Shown here: in pieces, positions 58,413-64,000 of the stretch
Numbering within the stretch: the first letter of the stretch is position 1
Layout of the letters: each line of letters begins with the position of its first letter
From: Hypomesus transpacificus
Taxonomy: Eukaryota; Chordata; Actinopteri; Osmeriformes; Osmeridae
NCBI RefSeq assembly: GCF_021917145.1
Contig: NC_061072.1
Coordinates: forward strand, 12,049,707-12,113,706
Length of the DNA: 64,000 bases
Direction: 5' to 3'
Program-made: the position numbers and the translations under genes
Notes under the pieces: generated by a model
Seen by the model: only the letters and a program-made list of their open reading frames with translations
What the model was told of the DNA's origin: nothing
Databases searched by the model: none

Positions 58413-60524
58413 GAGACTATGTTCAACACTGCTGACTCTTGAAAATATTGTCCTGCCTTGACATGGGAAGAAGAGCCAGTTGCTAGCAGGGTCACATCTT
58501 CAAAAGGCAGCATGGCAGAAACCTGGATGTTCGGTGACAGCCTGTGGACAGTCTCAGGGTCACCACATGTACACACATACTAATATATGTTTTTCTGCCA
58601 GTTCAAATACAATACATTGATAAAACACAGAACGTCTGTTCAGGGCAGGGCATGTCCTGAGAGGGACCTTAGACTGGTTCCAATATTCTGTTGTCATATT
58701 TTGATGGTATCTCACTGTAAATATAGATAGAATGTATGCATACTAAATATTGTTCTATACTAATAAATATAAATACAAGAAGCCGAGTATAACATCAGAC
58801 AGTAGATTGCATGTGAGCCAGACAGTCATGGTCACACTGTGAAGGAAGACAGATCACTTTTCCTCCTCAGACCTGCAAGTCCTACGATGACGTGTGCATG
58901 TGTGTGACTCATGTGGTGCTAATGGTCCTGATGCTTCTGAAAATAGCCCCTCCTTTTTGGAACAACCCCCTCCAGGTCAGTGAGCAGAACAAAGATAATC
59001 GTCTGGCACCCTCGGAATCGCAACACTGCTCTACGCCACAGCCTAGCTCTACGCCACAGCCTAACATAGCTACCTGACATACTTACCTGACCCTACATTC
59101 ACTCCCAACAGGTAAGTAGTTCTAGAACACCCATTGTGACACATGCAGGGTTCAACCCCTCTTTTCCTTGAGTGTGATAGAACATGAAATGAGATGAACA
59201 CGTTATGTGCATTGTGATGACAGGGCTGACACATGACAAATCCGGCTGTTTTTCATGTGACTACCTCTTCTAATTGTCACTTATTTCTCTGTTTAACCAT
59301 TACTTTTTAAACATGCTTCATTTTCCTCTTTCTTAAAGGTCAGATACAATTCCAAAGCAAAGTTTTCTTATATTTACAGTCCGGTTTGCACCAGTTTGAC
59401 TGTGCATGTTTGGGCCCAGACCACTGAGGACTGAGGACCAGAGTGAGAACAGCTGTCCAGTCACCCCACTAGCCCATGCTGTTACGTCAAACATTCCAGC
59501 TCACTGGAGCCTGTGTCTTCGCCTACCTAGCCCCGGCCCCGGTCCCCCTTTTCAGACACACACACACACTGGCACATACATAGGGAGATGCACACACACA
59601 TAAGCAAACGGTCATGGAAGCCAACTTAAAGAGATCCACACATGCCCTTACCCTTTGCTGTCCCCTCACACATCCATATCCCTGTCTTACTATTATTAGA
59701 CTGGGAGTCAGTGTACGAGCGGGTCTGACCACTTTCTCCAAATATGTAGCTCACTGTGCGGAGGAAGAGGAAAATATGTAGGCAAGAGCTACATGTCTGA
59801 GCTGAGTCTGCTGGTGTTAACCCTGGGCTAGGCTAGGTTAACCCGGGTTAGTCAGGACTGTGGGTCTGTATAGAGGTTTACCTGAGTTAGTCTGGGCTGG
59901 TGTCAGAAATATTAGTCTATCAATTATTGCACAGTCAGTCGGTGAACAAGTTTAAGAAAGTTTTATTGCTTGCGGCCAGCCCGCAAGGAGACAAAAACAT
60001 CACACGTCATTGTACTACAAAGTTTGTCTGCTAGCATGTTGTGCTAGCTAGCTATTTAAGCAGCCCCGCTCTTTAAAGTCATTGGTTAAGACAAAGGCAT
60101 GCAGATGTCCCATAGCTCTTCTTCGTTGGCTCCCTTGCATAGACCTGGTGTGCATGTTTGAGTGTGTGCGTGTGTGCGCTCTTTGACCCCAATAAGCTTG
60201 ACCACATGATTCACCAAACACAGATAAGGCCAGACATCTTTTATGGCCTCTCCAGTAAGAGAGAGTGGTCAGCCCAGGTCACCTTGTTTACAAATGCTTG
60301 TGTTACCCAAATGTTACCCAAATATGCTGAACACAAAATCATTCTTATACAGGATGAATGTGTTACATCTAAAAAATTTCCAACAGCTGTAAATCTGCAT
60401 AGAGGTTTACCTGGGTAAGTCTGGGCTATGGGTCTGTATAACCGTATATCTATATCTGTATATATGGGTTAGTATGTGGGTTTGTATGCAGGTTAGCCTG
60501 GTTTAGTCTGGGCTGTGAGTCTGA

Positions 60525-60650
60525 ATGCAGGGTAATTTGGGTCAGTATGTGGGTCTGTATGCAGGGTAACATGGGTCAGTATGTGGGTCTTTATGCAGGG
60601 TAACATGGGTCAGTATGTGGGTCTGTATGCTGGGTAACTTGGGTCCCGAG
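60525..60650. repeat. 34-bp tandem repeat, about 3.5 copies
   Basis: The unit contains GGGTAACATGGGTCAGTATG then TGGGTCTGTATGCA. Related degenerate copies extend left to about 60410. Confidence 0.85.
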
Positions 60651-60885
60651 GAGGCTAACAGTGGAACTGCTTGGTCATGACTGGGTGGGGACGATGACAG
60701 AGGGTTTGACACAGACAGTGAGACATTGACACAGACAGTGACACATTTGAAATTCAGTTTCTCACATACATGGTGAATTTGTCATTCGGGTAAACGATAC
60801 TGAATGACATTAGTACTGTATAGTGTGTGGGCGTCATCTGAAGAACTTTGAGCAATAAGTACAGTGTGGTTCTGACTTGAATCTT

Positions 60886-61389
60886 CCTGCCCCTGGTCCT
60901 GCCCCTGGTCATGGTCCTGGTCCTGGTCCTGCCCCTGGTCCTGCCCCTGGTCCTGCCCCTGGTCCTGCCCCTGGTCATGGTCCTGGTCCTGCCCCTGGTC
61001 CTGCCCCTGGTCCTGCCCCTGGTCCTGCCCCTGGTCATGGTCCTGGTCCTGGTCCTGCCCCTGGTCCTGCCCCTGGTCATGGTCCTGGTCCTGGTCCTGG
61101 TCCTGGTCCTGCCCCTGGTCCTGCCCCTGGTCCTGCCCCTGGTCCTGCCCCTGGTCATGGTCCTGGTCCTGCCCCTGGTCCTGCCCCTGGTCCTGCCCCT
61201 GGTCCTGCCCCTGGTCATGGTCCTGGTCCTGCCCCTGGTCCTGCCCCTGGTCCTGCCCCTGGTCCTGCCCCTGGTCATGGTCCTGGTCCTGGTCCTCCCC
61301 CTGGTCCTGCCCCTGGTCCTGCCCCTGGTCCTGCCCGTGGTCCTGGTCCTGCCCGTGGTCCTGGTCCTGCCCGTGGTCCTGCCCCTGGT
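60886..61389. repeat. GC-rich minisatellite, 12-bp unit within a 60-bp higher-order repeat
   Basis: The basic unit is CCTGCCCCTGGT with 6-bp variants (CATGGT, CCTGGT). Rows of 60 bp at 60961, 61141 and 61201 are identical, showing a higher-order unit. All spacings are multiples of 6, so several frames on both strands stay open (PAPG, LVLP and RGRT repeats). None has a flanking gene context. Confidence 0.95.
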
Positions 61390-63111
61390 GCCGCTCTCAT
61401 TCGCGCTGAGAGGAACGTTTAGGATGACTCAGTGTTGCACAGCAGGATGTTTCCTCATGGTTAACTCACTGCCAACGTTGGGACACATTCCTGCTTTACT
61501 GTAAAACTTTGTGTCATCTGAACTTTCTCAACCCTGAGGCTTGCAGTTCTAGTGTAACACATCTACCCCTGGGTTTACATCAGTGACTTCTCATGAGTGT
61601 AGACAACAGTGGTTTTCTCCTGAGATGATGGAAGTCTGCATGCTGCTACTAAAAATACCATTGTTGGCTGTTTTGTGCTTTGTACAGTGGTGTTGTCACC
61701 CGAATTGCTACATTGTGTTCCTAGTCTGTTTGCTCAGAGGAACATACAAGAACAAACAAGTTGTTCTATGAACCTAAAGTTGAGCTCAAGTGACGATTAT
61801 GTTCTTGTTCTACCTGTGTGTGTTTACCAACCAGAGCACAGACTGGTAATGGTGAGGTTGTTTGATCAAGCAGTGAAAAAGTGTTCAACTGTTCACATAG
61901 CATCAGCCTGTCTCTTGCACATCCTTTCCCACACCTCTTCTCCTCCCACACCTCCTCTCCCCCCGCCCACCCCGCCCCTCCCCACCTGCTCCCGGCCTCC
62001 TCTGATGAGAAAGGAGGGTTGTTGTGGTGATTGCCTAATCAGACATGACACCCTGGCAAACCGAGGCTTGATCAACATTCCGTTCCATTATCTCCTCATT
62101 ACAAAGATGGCTGCCGCTAGGCGAGGAAACCACCCCGTCCAAATACCATCTCTGATCTGTTGAAATGGGTTCTGAGTGCTCTATTTGTTGTCTGTATTTG
62201 CTGTGTTTTTGGCTCTGGTTTGTAGGCCAATGCTGACAGCCAGACAAACAGTGTTGTGTTGTTGTGAGGGGCTCGGTGTGTTCTCTCCTCCTCCTGGGAT
62301 GGAGGATGTATGCGTGGGAGGCCTCTCCTGCCCCTGAAGGTGTGGCAGGGAAGCCCTGTGTTGCCGACCCGGGGGATGGTAATAATGTGTTCTTTCAGCG
62401 TCAGGGCACGCCGGTCTGGCTCAGTCTGGACTGGGTTTACAAACTCAATTTAAACCCAATTTAGAACTATGTTTAGACAATGATACTATGACTTCCATTA
62501 GTCTAAGTTGGTGTGCGTGGAAGTGAGGATTGAAAATCTGTCACTGTGAATGGAATCAAATCTCAACCTGTTGTGACATTGTACAACCCACACATCTAAC
62601 ACAGAGGGGTTGGCTGATGAATGGTTCATAAGATAGTTGATTAGTTAATAAGATAGGCACGTCACCATGATAGGGACATTTCCGGCCTTAACTTGTAATC
62701 TCTCGTCAGCGTTGGTAGGAAATCCCCATGGCCTCAGCCAGTAACCCTGCTTTAGCTTCTTTCCGAGCTTTGATCTTTGTTTCTCTTACACTATTTCTGG
62801 ACGGCCGTGCATGCCAGACTTGAACCAAAGTGGCAGCCGTCCGTCACCTGGGTCCAGCTCCAGGGCTGTAGGAAGCCTCCACATGGACCCACCACTGGCA
62901 GTTACACACAGAAAAATACAGAGAGAATGTTTGTGTAGCTGTATGTAACTGTTGTCCTGTATACGGTACAGGCTTTTAAGACACGGGAAATGATGTGAAG
63001 TCTTCATGAGGAAAGTGGAATAGAACATATTAAAACGCTGCAATGATAACTATGGATGATATAAGAAAGAGTGCCCAGCAGCAAGTGAGCAGAAGAGAGA
63101 GACAGTAAGAT

Positions 63112-63275
63112 AAAGAGAGCGAGATAGAGAGAGACAGTAAGATAGAGAGAGCGAGATGGAGAGAGACAGTAAGATAGAGAGAGCGAGATAGAGAGAGACA
63201 GTAAAATAGAGAGAGACAGTAAGATAAAGAGAGCGAGATAGAGAGAGACAGTAAGATAGAGAGAGCGAGATGGAG
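63112..63275. repeat. About 32-bp purine-rich tandem repeat
   Basis: Repeated GAGAGAGACAGTAAGATA and GAGAGAGCGAGAT blocks, five or so copies with small length changes. Confidence 0.8.
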
Positions 63276-63769
63276 GGAAAGAAAGACAGCCTCAGAGCAA
63301 GAATGCGGCCTGTTGCTCAGAGGAAGAAGACAGCAGCCAGAGGAGCAGTTTAAGCGTGGCATGACTTTGCAACTCGGCAACTCAGCATTCCCTCATCCGC
63401 CACGGATAGCCACTTAAACTGCATCCATGGAAACAGTAACATCTCACATTAGGTATAATATCGTTTGTCAGTTCAACCATGTGAATTCACATGTGCCCAG
63501 TCAGCTGTCCTGAGAGGGGGAGGAGGAGGAAGTCTGGCTGGGGGCACAGTGTCTGATCAGAGGGTGACTGGAACTGGTGCATGTGTGCATGCATGTGTGT
63601 GTGCTGAGAGAAGAAGGACATTCCGTGCGAGACAGGGACTTCCTTGACTCCATAGAACTGTCATTAAACAATGTGATGTTGAAGATAGGAACTAATGTAC
63701 TATTCCTTGTCTTTCAATGCTCTGACATGTTGTGTGTGTCTGGTGTGTGCGTGCATGCGTGCGTGTGTG

Positions 63770-63825
63770 TGTGTGTGAGAGAGAGAGAGCGAGAGAGAGA
63801 GAGAGAGCAAGAGAGAGAGAGCGAT

Positions 63826-63895
<70 letters not shown>
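63770..63895. repeat. (GA)n microsatellite
   Basis: Long GA array with scattered C, A and T interruptions, preceded by a GT tract and ending in a G run. It explains the arginine/glutamate-rich and serine/leucine-rich open frames. Confidence 0.95.
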
Positions 63896-63897
<2 letters not shown>

Positions 63898-64000
63898 GGG
63901 GGGAGTGAACAGACACTCAGGAAAACAGGAAGGGATTAATCCCTATTTCAGATGAACATACATTAGCTTTATCTAATTGTTTATCTAACTGTCTACAGGC

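Larger units (their letters stand above)
58095..64000. other. Intergenic spacer, repeat-rich, no gene recognised
   Basis: Contains 41-bp, 34-bp, 12/60-bp and 32-bp tandem repeats and a GA array, listed separately. The open frames at 60754-61504 come from the GC-rich minisatellite. No exon with convincing similarity was seen. The window ends in a splice-acceptor-like CTGTCTACAG, so a further exon could begin just beyond it. Confidence 0.6.

Noticed and set aside
60754..61504. Open frames of 174-197 codons on both strands (PAPG, LVLP, RGRT repeats)
   Set aside because: Translations of the hexamer-based GC-rich minisatellite; no start context, exon structure or homology.
63980..64000. Window end as ebf3 exon 7 acceptor
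   Set aside because: CTGTCTACAG is followed by GC, but ebf3 exon 7 must start with G then TTC; there is too little sequence to call anything.

Overview
The window is nuclear DNA from a vertebrate, almost certainly a ray-finned (teleost) fish. Genes are split by GT-AG introns, introns and spacers are full of CA/GT, CT/GA and minisatellite arrays, and the reconstructed proteins are vertebrate orthologues with fish-like differences. The order of fish is not resolved. No prokaryotic, plasmid or viral content was seen.

Layout: 1-12.4 kb is intergenic, holding simple repeats and one intact non-autonomous hAT-type DNA transposon (8743-9209, perfect 8-bp target duplication). 12.4-16.9 kb, minus strand, is complete glrx3 (11 coding exons, 327 aa; thioredoxin-like domain plus two CGFS monothiol glutaredoxin domains). 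17.4-18.6 kb, plus strand, head to head with glrx3 and 477 bp from it, is a four-exon gene for a 121-aa protein that I recognise as the fish counterpart of the uncharacterised human C10orf143. 18.6-29.6 kb is a gene-free, unusually microsatellite-poor region. 29.6-35.2 kb, plus strand, holds the first six coding exons of ebf3 (residues 1-184, including the complete COE zinc knuckle). A 500-N gap lies at 37481-37980 and the rest of ebf3 is not visible. 39.2-51.7 kb, plus strand, is complete syde1 (nine exons, RhoGAP). 54.45-56.12 kb, plus strand, is complete ppp1r3c (two exons). 58.1-64 kb is repeat-rich spacer with no gene recognised.

The glrx3 / C10orf143 / ebf3 order and orientation match my recollection of human 10q26.3, so the left part is an old syntenic block. 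syde1 follows ebf3 only across the gap. Either the rest of ebf3 is missing at a scaffold join, or syde1 and ppp1r3c sit in a large ebf3 intron; the sequence cannot decide. The genes do not form a pathway: glrx3 acts in cytosolic Fe-S/iron handling, ebf3 is a neural and mesenchymal transcription factor, syde1 is a Rho GTPase-activating protein, and ppp1r3c targets protein phosphatase 1 to glycogen.

The most useful points are the reconstructed C10orf143 orthologue with a conserved C-x2-C-x6-H-x2-H tail, the suspicious ebf3/syde1 junction, the hAT element, a frame-preserving 99-bp optional intron in syde1, and two large minisatellites whose units are multiples of 3 and so produce long spurious ORFs. 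All exon coordinates were read by eye from splice consensus and frame continuity, without transcript data.
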